A stretch of 64,000 nt of DNA from Streptomyces shenzhenensis (GCF_021462265.1 NZ_JAJONF010000006.1:1-64000); one strand, 5' to 3'; shown: positions 33,901 through 43,681, counted from the stretch's first letter. Notes: generated by a model not told the origin, from the sequence alone. Translations and numbers: made by a program.

Positions 33901-33916
33901 CATGACAGATGTCATG
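33901..33916 (-). promoter_or_regulatory. Palindromic operator upstream of the ABC/two-component operon
   Basis: CATGACA-GA-TGTCATG is a perfect 7-bp inverted repeat with a 2-bp centre, 58 bases before the ATPase start. The ATGACA/TGTCAT half-sites resemble those bound by LuxR-type regulators such as DesR. It is a good candidate binding site for the operon's own response regulator. Confidence 0.6.
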
Positions 33917-33935
33917 AACAGGGCCCGACATGCCG

Positions 33936-33973
33936 AGAGGGGGGCGCCCGGTGGGTACCGGGCGCCCCCCTCT
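33936..33973 (-). terminator. Terminator of the collagen-like protein gene
   Basis: A perfect 16-bp stem (33936-33951 and 33958-33973) with a 6-nt loop begins 10 bases past the stop at 33984. It insulates the downstream ABC operon. Confidence 0.85.
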
Positions 33974-33983
33974 GGGGCCTGCG

Positions 33984-36401
33984 TCAGTTCGGGTTGGTGG
34001 CGATGACGCCGATGCGCTCCGCCGCCGTCTTGCCGACCAGGGCCTTGCGCAGTGCGGAGGCGACGTCCTGCGGGGTGACAGCCGTCTTCTGTCCCGTGGC
34101 GCGGGTGATCAGCACACCGTCGAAGGTACTGCCGTACGCGTCCTTGAGGGCCTTGAGGTTGTACGTCTCCACCAGCTTGCCGTCTATCGCCTTGAAGCCG
34201 AGGATCTTCGGCAGTGACAGGGCGCCGAACGGGATGCTGTGCGCCGCATCCGTCTGCACGTAAACCTTGTTCGACATCGCCGGCTCCGCGAACGCCTTCA
34301 TCTCGCGGTCGACCTCCGCGTTGGAGACCGTCGGCTGCACGGTGGTCGTCGGCACGTTCACCGGGGAGGCGGTGCCGGTCTCCACCAACGTCTTGTACGC
34401 CTGCTCGACCGCCTTGGTGGAGGCGGCCGCGTCGATGCCCTTGCCCGCCTTGCCGTAGACCGCGACCGCCTTGCCGGAGGTGAACTTGATGGTGCCCTCG
34501 GTCACCGAGCCGGAGCCGCCGCCGAGGTCCTTGAGGGCGGCCTGGAGCTTCTCCTCGTCCACCGGCATGACGGGGTCGACGACCCGCTTCTGGCCGAACA
34601 GGGAGCCGACCACGGAGACCGGGTTGTAGTCGCTCTTGGCGGCCGCCTCGACGGTGTTCTGCATGTCGAACTGCAGGCCCGCCTGGTCCGGCGGCAGCGA
34701 GACGGTCTTGCCGCCGACGGACAGCTTCAGCGGCTTGTTCACCCGCGTGCCGAACACGTCGTCGAGCTTCTTGACCGCGTCGTCACGGGTGCCGCCGCCG
34801 ATGTCGACACCGAGCACGGTGGTGCCCTTGGGCACGTCGGAGTGGTTCATGAGCAGCCCGGCGCCGTAGACGCCGACGCCTGCGACCACCACGACACCGC
34901 CGAGCAGCGGCAGCTTGCCGCGCTTCTTCTTGGCCTTCGCCTTGCCCTTGCCCTTGCCCTCGGCCGCGGGCGGCGAGACCGGTTCGGGCAGCTTCGGCGG
35001 CGTGTGCGGCAGCGGTCCGGTGCCGGGGGCGCCCGGCGCGAACGGGGAGTTGGCGCCCGGCGGCACGACCGGGATGCCGCTGGTGACGGTGTGTCCGGAG
35101 ACGTTGTCCGCCGGGGCGCCGTAGCCGGGCATGCCGGGCTCGGGGGCGGGCTTCTGCGGGGTGAGGATCGCGGTGTCGTCGCTCAGGCCACCGCCGGGGA
35201 GGCCGGCACCGGCGGGGGCGGGGTGCGCGGCGCCGGGCCGGGCCTGGGCGGTACGAGCGCGGGGGCCACCGGGACCGCCAGGGCCGCCGGCGGGACCGCC
35301 GGGACCCGCGGGGCCGTTCGGGGTGCCGAATCGCTCACCGCCGTTGAAGGCCCCGCCCGCCGGGCCGCCCTGGCCACCGAAGGACTCGCCGCCGCCCGCC
35401 GACGGGACGAACGCGCCGTCGCCGGTGACCGGGCCGCCGGTGGGTCCTGCCGGGCCCTGCGGGCCGCCGAGGCCGCCGGGACCGCCCGGCCCGTTGAAGC
35501 CGCTGGGGCCACCGGGACCGGCCGGGCCGCCGCCGGGGGCGCCGGGACCGGCTTGGGCGCCGTTGTGGCCGCCGTTGTCGGAGAAGTAGGGCAGGTCGTC
35601 GCGGCGGTTGTCGCCGCCGCCCTTCGCACCGCCCCGGGAGCCGCCGAGCGGTCCCGCGGCGAGCGCCTCGGTCACGTCGAAGGAGCCGGTGCCGCCACCG
35701 TGGCCGGGGGCCACCGGGCCGCCGGTCGCGCCCGCGGGCAGCCCCGCGCCGTTGGTCGCGCCGGGACGGGACGCGCCGGACACGTTCATGGAGCCGACCA
35801 CACCGCCCGGTCGGCCGCCGCCCGCACGCGCACCGCCCTGGGCCGCCGGGCCGCCGGGCGCCTGACCGCCGGGCGCCTGGCTGGTCGGCGTCGGACCGTT
35901 CGGTGCCGCGCCGGGCGAACCGGCGGGCGCCGCGGCGCCGTTGGCGGCGCCGCCGCGCGGACCGCCCTTGGCCGGGCCGGACTTGCGTGGCGCGAACCAG
36001 TCGTTGCCCTTCCCCTCGGCCCCCGGCGCGGGCGCCGGCTCGGCGGCGGGCAGTTCGACGGTGCCGGTGGACATCGTGGTACCCGCAGGTCGCGCGTGCC
36101 TGCCCGTCTCCTCCCCCGGGCCGCCGACGCCGGCCGCGGCACCGGCCGCTGCGCCCTCGGCGTCCGCGACGGGGGTACGGACGACCACGGGCGGAATCGG
36201 CCGGGAGCCGGGGATGTTGATCCGGATCCGGGTCGTCAGCGTGGTCTCGGTCTTGCGTTCCTCCGGCTGCGCGGCCGGACCGGCCGCGTCCGTGGCGTCG
36301 TCGGAAGCCATGGGGGTCCCGTACGGCGGTGTGCCCGAGGGGTATGCGGATCCACCGCGCCCGTTGGGCCCGGAGGACGGAGTGTCAGTTTCACGACTCA
36401 A
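33984..36401 (-). CDS. Large membrane protein: collagen-like Gly/Pro region, one membrane helix, peptidoglycan-binding domain
   Basis: A protein of about 805 residues. Roughly residues 1-530 are disordered and dominated by Gly, Pro, Ala and Gln, including runs of GPGGPGG type triplets around residues 300-430. A basic stretch (KGKGKAKAKKKRGK) precedes one membrane helix (LPLLGGVVVVAGVGVYGAGLL). The outer 240 residues resemble PG_binding_4 domains (GVDIGGGTRDDAVKKLDDVF). So the Gly/Pro region is cytoplasmic and the folded domain lies at the wall. The TTG at 36401 has GGGAGA eight bases upstream; an ATG at 36482 is less likely. It lies near mshB. Confidence 0.82.
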   Translation of the reverse strand: MSRETDTPSSGPNGRGGSAYPSGTPPYGTPMASDDATDAAGPAAQPEERKTETTLTTRIRINIPGSRPIPPVVVRTPVADAEGAAAGAAAGVGGPGEETGRHARPAGTTMSTGTVELPAAEPAPAPGAEGKGNDWFAPRKSGPAKGGPRGGAANGAAAPAGSPGAAPNGPTPTSQAPGGQAPGGPAAQGGARAGGGRPGGVVGSMNVSGASRPGATNGAGLPAGATGGPVAPGHGGGTGSFDVTEALAAGPLGGSRGGAKGGGDNRRDDLPYFSDNGGHNGAQAGPGAPGGGPAGPGGPSGFNGPGGPGGLGGPQGPAGPTGGPVTGDGAFVPSAGGGESFGGQGGPAGGAFNGGERFGTPNGPAGPGGPAGGPGGPGGPRARTAQARPGAAHPAPAGAGLPGGGLSDDTAILTPQKPAPEPGMPGYGAPADNVSGHTVTSGIPVVPPGANSPFAPGAPGTGPLPHTPPKLPEPVSPPAAEGKGKGKAKAKKKRGKLPLLGGVVVVAGVGVYGAGLLMNHSDVPKGTTVLGVDIGGGTRDDAVKKLDDVFGTRVNKPLKLSVGGKTVSLPPDQAGLQFDMQNTVEAAAKSDYNPVSVVGSLFGQKRVVDPVMPVDEEKLQAALKDLGGGSGSVTEGTIKFTSGKAVAVYGKAGKGIDAAASTKAVEQAYKTLVETGTASPVNVPTTTVQPTVSNAEVDREMKAFAEPAMSNKVYVQTDAAHSIPFGALSLPKILGFKAIDGKLVETYNLKALKDAYGSTFDGVLITRATGQKTAVTPQDVASALRKALVGKTAAERIGVIATNPN

Positions 36402-36557
36402 GGCAGGTTCTCCCGGTTGGCTCCACCGCCCGTGACGACCTTGCTCGGGCGGTTCGGCGGCGCGCACCACCATACTGGCCACTTCTGACGCTTATCCCAT
36501 GACCGCTTGGGAAACCCACACCGGACTCGCACGGGCGCCCCACGGCGAAGTGGTACG

Positions 36558-36974
36558 TCACTTGCCAAGTCGGGCGTCGTCCGCCTGAGGTTGCCGCCCG
36601 AAACCCATTGTGGCGCAGATCACAGCCAGCGCCATGCCGCCGAGCAGGAAGAGGTACGAGCCGCCTCCCGCGCCGAACAGGAAGTCACCTTCCGGCCTGC
36701 TGGCCGTGAGGAAGATGACGGCGACGACCCAGCCGAACGCGGGTGCGACGGCCCCGGAGCGGCTCGCCACGGCCCGGGCCCCGCCGAGGAAGAGTCCGGC
36801 GGCGCCGGCCAGGGCGAGCAACAGCCCGCCCGGGAACCAGCCGGCCTGGACGAGGGCCCCGGCGAGGCCGGCCACGGCCCCCAGCACGACCAGTCCGAGG
36901 AGGGCCACGGCCCGTCCGGCCGAGGGTGCCTGCAACGGTTGCGCGAGCACAGACCCGCGGTCGTCGGAACTCAT
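36558..36974 (-). CDS. DUF6113-like small membrane protein
   Basis: A 138-residue protein with four hydrophobic helices ([51 protein letters not shown] and [17 protein letters not shown]). Its ATG overlaps the mshB stop by ATGA, so the two are co-translated. Conserved in this position in Streptomyces; function unknown. A link to mycothiol metabolism is suggested only by the coupling. Confidence 0.82.
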   Translation of the reverse strand: MSSDDRGSVLAQPLQAPSAGRAVALLGLVVLGAVAGLAGALVQAGWFPGGLLLALAGAAGLFLGGARAVASRSGAVAPAFGWVVAVIFLTASRPEGDFLFGAGGGSYLFLLGGMALAVICATMGFGRQPQADDARLGK

Positions 36975-37837
36975 GACGCCTCCCCGAGGCCCGCGAAGAG
37001 ATCGGTCTCGCGCGCGGCGCCGGGCTCGCCGCCCGCCAACTCGTAGTACTCCGTGGTGAACACGGGCTGCGCCAGCTCGTTGGAGAGCGCGAAGTAGCGG
37101 GCGCCGTGCGGCGCCACCTCGATCTGGGTGGCGTGGGCGGCCATCGCGGCGGTCTTCGCGTCGGCGTACGCGGCGCCGTCGATCTCGGTGGTGACCCGGC
37201 GGTCCTCGACCACGCCCGGCACGTCGTCGAGGGTGGCGGACTTGGCGAAGGGCAGCCCCGGCAGGTCGTCCTGGAGGCGGGCGAAGGCGGCCTCGGCAAC
37301 GGTGCGCGGGACTCGGTTCCAGTAGACCTTGGGGACGCGGTGGCCGGCCTCGGCGGCGAGCTCGACGGCTCTCATGGCGACACGGTGGGCCTGGATGTGG
37401 TCCGGGTGGCCGTACCCGCCGTTGTCGTCGTAGGTGACGAGGACCTGGGGGCGCGTCTCCAGGATCACCTCGGCCAGGTGCCCGGCGGCCTCGTCGACGT
37501 CGGCCTGCCAGAAGCAGCCGGGCACGCCGTTGTCGGGCAGGCCCATCATTCCGGAGTCGCGGTAGCGGCCGGGGCCGCCGAGCAGCCGGAAGTCGCCGAC
37601 GCCGAGCTCGCGCATGGCGGACGCGAGCTCGCCGAACCGGTACTCCCCCAGCGCGGCACCGGTGAGATGCCTCAGCTCGGACGGGATGACCTCTCCGCCC
37701 TCACCCAGGGTGCAGGTGACCAGCGTCACATGGACACCCTGGGCCGCGTAGCGGGCCATGGTGGCGCCGTTGTTGATCGACTCGTCGTCCGGGTGCGCGT
37801 GCACGAGCAGGAGACGCCGGGAGGGCAGTTCCGTCAT
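36971..37837 (-). CDS. mshB: N-acetyl-1-D-myo-inosityl-2-amino-2-deoxy-alpha-D-glucopyranoside deacetylase MshB
   Basis: A 288-residue LmbE-fold zinc deacetylase. VHAHPDDES (residues 12-20) carries the zinc-binding His15 and catalytic Asp17 or Asp18, and [13 protein letters not shown] supplies the third zinc ligand. The internal [11 protein letters not shown] is also typical of MshB rather than the related Mca. It removes acetate from GlcNAc-inositol in mycothiol biosynthesis, the actinobacterial replacement for glutathione. No SigR promoter motif was seen directly upstream. Confidence 0.94.
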   Translation of the reverse strand: MTELPSRRLLLVHAHPDDESINNGATMARYAAQGVHVTLVTCTLGEGGEVIPSELRHLTGAALGEYRFGELASAMRELGVGDFRLLGGPGRYRDSGMMGLPDNGVPGCFWQADVDEAAGHLAEVILETRPQVLVTYDDNGGYGHPDHIQAHRVAMRAVELAAEAGHRVPKVYWNRVPRTVAEAAFARLQDDLPGLPFAKSATLDDVPGVVEDRRVTTEIDGAAYADAKTAAMAAHATQIEVAPHGARYFALSNELAQPVFTTEYYELAGGEPGAARETDLFAGLGEAS

Positions 37838-37908
37838 GTGCCCACCCTACGAAACGGCACCGGCAGTGCCGCGCAGCCCGGGTCGACCGGTGCGAAAAGT
37901 GACCGCTG

Positions 37909-38103
37909 TCAGAACTTGATGCTGCCGATCATGCTGGCGACGTTGGTCGTCAGGTCGCTGATCGTCGGTGCGACGGTCGAGGAGGCGAGATAGAACCCGA
38001 GCAGCATGCACACCACGGCATGACCACCCTTCAGACCCGACTTCTTGATCAACAAGAAGACGATGATCGCCAGCAGCACCACCGCCGAAATCGAGAGTGC
38101 CAC
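37909..38103 (-). CDS. Conserved 64-residue membrane protein
   Basis: A 64-residue protein with two hydrophobic segments (ISAVVLLAIIVFLLIKK and GGHAVVCMLLGFYLASS) separated by a short basic turn. Its GTG start has a full GGAGGTGA at 7-base spacing, one of the best in the window. I recall very similar proteins in many Streptomyces genomes. It may be a helper of a larger membrane complex; no partner is evident. Confidence 0.82.
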   Translation of the reverse strand: MALSISAVVLLAIIVFLLIKKSGLKGGHAVVCMLLGFYLASSTVAPTISDLTTNVASMIGSIKF

Positions 38104-38293
38104 GGCGGCTCACCTCCAAAGATCCCAGGGACGCGGGGGGTTCGGACTATGGGGGTTGTAGATCGGTACAGCAATTCCCTGCGCAAGCCAGCAGGTTCAT
38201 ACCCACCTAGCGGTAGTGATCATAACTATGCGTGCTCGCGCATCGCTCGGCGCACGGCCGCACAAGGGGGCGCATGGCCAATATGGTCGGGGC

Positions 38294-40420
38294 ATGACGA
38301 CCGAGGCTGTCTCATTCCCCCGCCGGCACGCCCGCACGCTGCGTTTCACGCTCGGCGCGCCGCGCGCGTTCACCGTGGCCCCCGACGGCTCCCGCGTGGC
38401 GTTTCTGCGCTCCGGATCCGGCACCGACCGCGCAAACTCCCTCTGGGTTCTCGATCTGCCGAGCGGCGGGGAGCGCCTCGCGGCGGACCCCCGCGCCCTG
38501 CTCGGCGGAGCCGAGGAGAACCTCTCGCCCGAGGAGCGGGCCCGTCGCGAACGCAGCCGTGAGGGCGGTGCCGGCATCGTCGGCTACGCCACGGACGCGG
38601 CCCTGGAGTTGGCGTCTTTCGCCTTGTCAGGGCGGCTTTTCACGGCCGAGCTCAGGGCCGGCACGGCACGCGAACTCACCGTCCCCGGGCCGGTGATCGA
38701 CCCTCGCCCGTCCCCCGACGGCCGCCATGTCGCGTACGTCGTGGAGGGCGCCCTGCGCGTGGTGGGCGCCGAGGGCGAGGGCGACCGGGCGCTCGCGGAG
38801 CCGGAGTCGGATCAGGTCACCTACGGATTGGCCGAGTTCATCGCGGCCGAGGAGATGAGCCGCACCCGCGGCTTCTGGTGGTCGCCGGAGTCCGACCGGC
38901 TGCTCGTCGCGCGCGTGGACGACACGCCGGTACGGCGGTGGTGGATCGCCGACCCCGCCCACCCGGAGCGTGAGCCACATCATGTCGCCTACCCGGCGGC
39001 GGGCACCGAGAACGCGGACGTACGCCTGTTCGTCCACGGTCTCGGCGGGGAGCGCACCGAGGTCTCCTGGGACCGGGAGCGCTACCCGTACCTGGCCCAT
39101 GTGCACTGGTCAGAGGCGGGTGCCCCGCTGCTGCTCGTCCAAGCGCGCGACCAGCGCAGCCAGCTGTTCCTGGCCGTGGACCCGGGGTCGGGAGCGACCC
39201 GGATGGTGCACGCCGACGAAGATCCAACATGGCTTGAACTGTTCGGCGGAGTGCCCTGCTGGAGCCCCTCCGGACAGCTGGTCCGGATCGCCGACGAGGG
39301 CGGCGCCCGGGTCCTCGCGGTAGGTGAACGACCGCTCACCGGACCCCAGTTGCACATCCGTGCGGTGCTCGACGTGACCGCCGATGACGTGCTGGTTTCC
39401 GCGTCCGCCGGCGAGGAGGCCGAGTCCCCCGAGACCGGCGAGGTGCACGTCTACCGGGTGAACGAGCTCGGCGTGGAGCGCGTGTCGCAGGAGCCCGGCG
39501 TGCACACGGCGGTGCGCGCCGGAGGCGTGACCGTACTGGTCTCCGCCACACTGGACCGGCCGGGCAGCCGCACCCAGGTACTGCGCGACGGGAAGCACTT
39601 GGCGACTGTCACCTCGTACGCCGAAGACCCCGGTTTGTCCCCGCGCGTGACGCTCATCGAGGGGGGCGCACGCCGAATTCCGTGCGCCGTGCTTATGCCA
39701 CGGGACTACCACGGGGACACTCTCCTTCCGGTTCTGCTCGACCCCTACGGTGGTCCGCACGGCCAGCGGGTGGTGGCCGCACACAACGCCCACCTGACCT
39801 CCCAGTGGTTCGCCGACCAGGGCTTCGCGGTGATCGTCGCCGACGGCCGCGGCACCCCGGGCCGCTCCCCCGCCTGGGAGAAGTCCATCAAGGACGACGT
39901 CGCGGCGATCGTCCTCCAGGACCAGGTCGACGCCCTCCAGGCACTCGCCGCCGACTTCCCGCTCGACCTGACCAAGGTGGCCGTCCGCGGCTGGTCCTTC
40001 GGCGGTTACCTCGCCGCCCTCGCGGCCCTGCGCCGCCCGGACGTCTTCCACGCGGCGGTGGTCGGCGCCCCGGTGACCGACCTGCGCCTGTACGACACCC
40101 ACTACCAGGAGCGCTACCTCGGCCACCCCGGCCAGCAGCCGGAGGTCTACCGCCGCAACTCGGTGATCGACGACGCGGGCCTGGTCGATGCGGCCGAACC
40201 CCACCGCCCGATGATGATCATCCACGGCCTGGCGGACGACAACGTGGTGGTCGCCCACTCGCTGCGGCTGTCCAGCGCCCTCCTGGCCGCGGGGCGCCCC
40301 CACGAAGTCCTCCCGCTGTCGGGCGTGACCCACATGACCCCACAGGAACAGGTGGCGGAGAACCTGCTGCTGCTCCAGCTGGACTTCTTGAAGCGGACGC
40401 TGGGGCTGGCGCCCCTCTAG
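38294..40420 (+). CDS. S9 family serine peptidase (DPP IV/acylaminoacyl peptidase type)
   Basis: A 708-residue protein. Residues 1-450 form a beta-propeller and the C-terminal 250 an alpha/beta hydrolase. The catalytic triad is Ser568 in RGWSFGGY, Asp649 (or 648) in GLADDN and His680 in GVTHM. The propeller loop AAEEMSRTRGFWWSP matches the double-Glu motif of DPP IV, which binds a free N-terminus. No signal peptide, so it is cytosolic and would trim imported peptides. It is followed by three oligopeptide importers. Its stop codon lies inside a hairpin and a dispersed repeat. Confidence 0.9.
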   Translation: MTTEAVSFPRRHARTLRFTLGAPRAFTVAPDGSRVAFLRSGSGTDRANSLWVLDLPSGGERLAADPRALLGGAEENLSPEERARRERSREGGAGIVGYATDAALELASFALSGRLFTAELRAGTARELTVPGPVIDPRPSPDGRHVAYVVEGALRVVGAEGEGDRALAEPESDQVTYGLAEFIAAEEMSRTRGFWWSPESDRLLVARVDDTPVRRWWIADPAHPEREPHHVAYPAAGTENADVRLFVHGLGGERTEVSWDRERYPYLAHVHWSEAGAPLLLVQARDQRSQLFLAVDPGSGATRMVHADEDPTWLELFGGVPCWSPSGQLVRIADEGGARVLAVGERPLTGPQLHIRAVLDVTADDVLVSASAGEEAESPETGEVHVYRVNELGVERVSQEPGVHTAVRAGGVTVLVSATLDRPGSRTQVLRDGKHLATVTSYAEDPGLSPRVTLIEGGARRIPCAVLMPRDYHGDTLLPVLLDPYGGPHGQRVVAAHNAHLTSQWFADQGFAVIVADGRGTPGRSPAWEKSIKDDVAAIVLQDQVDALQALAADFPLDLTKVAVRGWSFGGYLAALAALRRPDVFHAAVVGAPVTDLRLYDTHYQERYLGHPGQQPEVYRRNSVIDDAGLVDAAEPHRPMMIIHGLADDNVVVAHSLRLSSALLAAGRPHEVLPLSGVTHMTPQEQVAENLLLLQLDFLKRTLGLAPL

Positions 40421-40427
40421 GGGCGCG
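40410..40427 (+). terminator. Hairpin across the S9 peptidase stop codon
   Basis: GCGCCCCT-CT-AGGGGCGC is a perfect 8-bp stem that includes the TAG stop codon (40418-40420). The right arm is part of the dispersed repeat copy 3. Confidence 0.6.
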
Positions 40428-40439
40428 GGGAACTGCGCG
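40420..40439 (+). repeat. Copy 3 of the dispersed 20-bp repeat
   Basis: An exact plus-strand copy of the 20-mer described at 4444, starting with the last base of the peptidase stop codon and followed by the same CCCCCACCGGC flank as copy 1. Confidence 0.75.
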
Positions 40440-40638
40440 CCGAGCCCCCACCGGCCCGCGGATCCCCTTCGGCCGCACCCAGCGGAGCGAACGGCAACGG
40501 GCCGGGATGACATGGCGCATCCCGGCCCGTTTACGGCACCCGCACGGCCGTACGCTGTTAAGCGTGCCGCGTCCGTATATCGGGGCCGGGTCGCCGAAGT
40601 TGCTTGCGTGTTAACGCGATTGACCCGGGTATGCCCCG

Positions 40639-41724
40639 CTACGCACCCCCGTTTCCAAGATCGTCCAGCACTCCCGGGGCCTGCTCCTCCGGCGGGACCA
40701 CCCGCTTCTCCTCCGCGAAGTGGCAGGCGGAGTCGTGGGCGGCCGGCCCCGGCGCGAGCCGGAAGACCGCGGGCACCGCGAGCAACGGCACCTCCAGCGC
40801 GCACCGCTCCTCGGCCTTCCAGCACCGCGTGCGGAACCGGCACCCCGACGGAATGTTCGTGGGCGACGGGACGTCCCCGCTCAGGATGATCCGTTCCCGG
40901 CGCGCCCGCGCCTCGGGGTCCGGTACCGGCACCGCGGACAGCAGGGCCTGGGTGTACGGGTGGGTGGCGTGGCCGTAGATCTCCTCGTCCTTGCCGATCT
41001 CCACGATCCGCCCGAGGTACATCACGCCGACCCGGTCCGAGATGTGCCGCACGATCGACAGGTCGTGGGCGATGAAGACGTAACTCAGGTCGAAGTCGTT
41101 CTGGAGCCGGTCGAGCAGGTTGATCACCTGGGCCTGTACGGAGACGTCGAGCGCGGACACCGGCTCGTCGGCGACGATCACCTCGGGACGCAGCGCCAGA
41201 GCCCGTGCGATGCCGATGCGCTGCCGCTGGCCGCCGGAGAACTGGTGGGGATAGCGGTTGATGTACTCGGGGTTGAGCCCCACGACGTCCAGCAGTTCCC
41301 GCACCCGCTTGCGCCGGTCTCCCTTGGGTACCGCGTCGGGGTGGATCTCGTACGGCTCCCCGATGATGTCGCCGACGGTCATCCGGGGGTTGAGGGAGGT
41401 GTACGGGTCCTGGAAGACCATCTGGATGTTGCGGCGGACCGTTTTGAGCGCGCGGCCGCTCAGCTTGGTGATGTCCTCGCCCTTGTACCTGATCGACCCC
41501 GCGGTCGGCCGCTCGAGATTGACGAGCATCTTGGCAACGGTCGACTTGCCGCAGCCGGACTCCCCGACGATGCCGAGGGTCTCTCCTTTGTCGAGCGCGA
41601 AGTCGACACCGTCAACGGCCTTGACGGCACCGATCTGTTTCTTGATCAAGATCCCCTGGGTCAGGGGGTAGTACTTGACCAGTCCACTCACTTCCAGGAT
41701 CGGCTCAACCACCCCGTCAACCAT
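40639..41724 (-). CDS. Oligopeptide ABC importer ATPase (OppF type), operon 1
   Basis: A 361-residue ATPase: Walker A GESGCGKS, signature [17 protein letters not shown], Walker [13 protein letters not shown], and the C-terminal oligopeptide/dipeptide domain with [16 protein letters not shown], whose Cys residues bind a [4Fe-4S] cluster in OppF/DppF-type subunits. The start at 41724 overlaps the OppD-type gene by 8 bases. It is the last gene of a minus-strand unit with order binding protein, two permeases, two ATPases. Confidence 0.93.
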   Translation of the reverse strand: MVDGVVEPILEVSGLVKYYPLTQGILIKKQIGAVKAVDGVDFALDKGETLGIVGESGCGKSTVAKMLVNLERPTAGSIRYKGEDITKLSGRALKTVRRNIQMVFQDPYTSLNPRMTVGDIIGEPYEIHPDAVPKGDRRKRVRELLDVVGLNPEYINRYPHQFSGGQRQRIGIARALALRPEVIVADEPVSALDVSVQAQVINLLDRLQNDFDLSYVFIAHDLSIVRHISDRVGVMYLGRIVEIGKDEEIYGHATHPYTQALLSAVPVPDPEARARRERIILSGDVPSPTNIPSGCRFRTRCWKAEERCALEVPLLAVPAVFRLAPGPAAHDSACHFAEEKRVVPPEEQAPGVLDDLGNGGA

Positions 41725-42691
41725 TGAGGCATTCCCTCCAGAAGTGACAGGCGCTGCCCCGGTGCCGGTCCACCTCGTACAGCGGCGGTTCGTCGGTGCG
41801 GCACACGTCCTGGGCCATCGGGCAGCGCGGGTTGAAGGCACACCCCGGAGGGATGTTCATGAGGTTGGGCGGCAGGCCCTTGATGGCGTAGAGCTCCTTG
41901 CCCTTCTGGTCGAGGCGCGGGATGGAGTCGAGGAGCCCGCGCGTATAGGGGTGGGCCGGTGCCTTGTAGATGTCGTGCACGGGCGCGGACTCGACGACCC
42001 GCCCCGCGTACATCACGGCGATGCGGTCCGCCACGTCCGCGACCACGCCCAGGTCGTGGGTGATGAGGATCAGCCCCATGCGGTAATCGCGCTGCAACTC
42101 CGCAAGCAGGTCCATGACCTGGGCCTGCACGGTCACGTCCAGCGCGGTCGTCGGCTCGTCGGCGATGACGAGCGCCGGTTCCAGGGCCAGCGCCATGGCG
42201 ATCATGATGCGCTGGCGCATGCCCCCGGAGAACTGGTGCGGATAGTCCCGCACCCGCTGGGCGGCGCCCGGGATCCGCACCCGGTCCATCAGCTCGACGG
42301 CCCTCGCCCGCGCGTCCTTCTTCGACATCCCCCGGTGCACGACGAACATCTCGCCGAGCTGGTCGCCCACGCTCAGCACCGGGTTGAGCGCCGACAGCGC
42401 GTCCTGGAAGATCATCGCCATCTCGGCGCCCCGGACCTTCCGTCGCTCCTCCTCTTTCAGTTTCAGCAGGTCGCGTCCCTTGAAGAGGATCTCGCCCGCG
42501 CCGATCCGCCCGGGCGGCGTGTCGAGGATCCCCATCACGGCCTGGGCGGTCACCGACTTCCCGGACCCCGACTCGCCCAGCACGGCCAGCGTCTCGCCGG
42601 CGTCGACGGCGTACGAGACGCCGTTGACCGCCTTCGCCACCCCGTCCCGGGTCCGGAACTCCACCCGCAGATCGCGTACTTCGAGCAGCAT
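41717..42691 (-). CDS. Oligopeptide ABC importer ATPase (OppD type), operon 1
   Basis: A 324-residue ATPase with Walker A GESGSGKS, signature [17 protein letters not shown] and Walker [13 protein letters not shown]; the C-terminal CAFNPRCPMAQDVC carries the family Cys motif. It pairs with the OppF-type subunit to drive import. It lies 9 bases after the permease gene and overlaps its downstream neighbour, so the operon is compact. Confidence 0.93.
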   Translation of the reverse strand: MLLEVRDLRVEFRTRDGVAKAVNGVSYAVDAGETLAVLGESGSGKSVTAQAVMGILDTPPGRIGAGEILFKGRDLLKLKEEERRKVRGAEMAMIFQDALSALNPVLSVGDQLGEMFVVHRGMSKKDARARAVELMDRVRIPGAAQRVRDYPHQFSGGMRQRIMIAMALALEPALVIADEPTTALDVTVQAQVMDLLAELQRDYRMGLILITHDLGVVADVADRIAVMYAGRVVESAPVHDIYKAPAHPYTRGLLDSIPRLDQKGKELYAIKGLPPNLMNIPPGCAFNPRCPMAQDVCRTDEPPLYEVDRHRGSACHFWRECLNG

Positions 42692-42700
42692 GGCGCCCGT

Positions 42701-43681
42701 TCACCTCAGCTTCGGGTCGAGGGCGTCGCGCACCGCGTCGCCGAGCATGATGAAGGCCAGGACGGTCAGTGCGAGCGCCCCGGAGGGCCACAGCAGCGCG
42801 TGCGGGGCGTTGCGGATGTAGGGCGAGGCGGCGGAGATGTCGATGCCCCAGGAGACGCTGGGCGGCTTCAGGCCGACGCCGAGGTACGACAGGGTCGCCT
42901 CCAGGGCGATGTAGGTGCCGAGCGCGATGGTCGCCACGACGATCACGGGGGCGACGGCGTTCGGCGCGATGTGCCGCAGCAGGACGCGGGAGTTGGAGGC
43001 GCCGAGGGCGCGGGCGGCCTGGACGTAGTCGTTCTGTCTGGCGGTGATCACCGAGCCGCGGGCGATCCGGGAGATCTGGGGCCAGCCGAGCAGCACCATG
43101 AACCCGATGACCGGCCAGACCGTATTGCTCGTCACCACCGAGAGGAGGACGAGACCGCCGAGGACGACCGGGATCGCGAAGAAGACGTCGGTGATCCGGG
43201 ACAGCACCGAGTCCCAGAACCCGCCGAAGAACCCGGCGAGCCCGCCGAGCACCGACCCGAGCAGCGCGACCCCGAGCGTGGCGCAGACACCCACCGTGAC
43301 GGACGTACGGGCGCCGTACACGGTCCGCGTGTACACGTTGCAGCCCTGGCCGTCGTACCCGAAGGGAGCGCCCGGCTGGGAGCCCTCCTGGGCCTTGGCG
43401 AGGTCGCATGCGAGGGGGCTGCCGGAGGCGATCAGGGACGGCCACAGGGAGATGACGACGAGGAAGAGGATGACGAGGGCGGAGACGACGAAGACCGGGT
43501 TGCGGCGCAGGTCCCGCCAGGCGTCCGACCACAGGGAGCGGGGCCTGGCCCCAGGGCCGGTGCCGAGCGGCCCTCCCGGCGTCCGCTCCAGCGTCTCGGC
43601 CTCGGTCGCCGCGAGGTCCATCGCCCCGCCCATGCCCGTCCCGGCGATGGCCCGGTCCTGGTCGAACGGCTGCTCAGGCAT
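42701..43681 (-). CDS. Oligopeptide ABC importer permease (OppC type), operon 1
   Basis: A 326-residue permease. It has a cytoplasmic N-terminus of about 55 residues, one isolated membrane helix (VFVVSALVILFLVVISLWPS), a periplasm-facing loop with two Cys, then five more helices. The EAA-like coupling motif is AARALGASNSRVLLRHIAPN. OppC proteins characteristically have this first-helix/loop arrangement. Its start overlaps the OppB-type gene by 8 bases. Confidence 0.92.
   Translation of the reverse strand: MPEQPFDQDRAIAGTGMGGAMDLAATEAETLERTPGGPLGTGPGARPRSLWSDAWRDLRRNPVFVVSALVILFLVVISLWPSLIASGSPLACDLAKAQEGSQPGAPFGYDGQGCNVYTRTVYGARTSVTVGVCATLGVALLGSVLGGLAGFFGGFWDSVLSRITDVFFAIPVVLGGLVLLSVVTSNTVWPVIGFMVLLGWPQISRIARGSVITARQNDYVQAARALGASNSRVLLRHIAPNAVAPVIVVATIALGTYIALEATLSYLGVGLKPPSVSWGIDISAASPYIRNAPHALLWPSGALALTVLAFIMLGDAVRDALDPKLR

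Noticed and set aside
34239..36488. 749-codon plus-strand frame opposite the collagen-like protein gene
   Set aside because: It is the complementary reading of the Gly/Pro repeats; the minus frame has a membrane helix, a folded peptidoglycan-binding domain, a start signal and a terminator.
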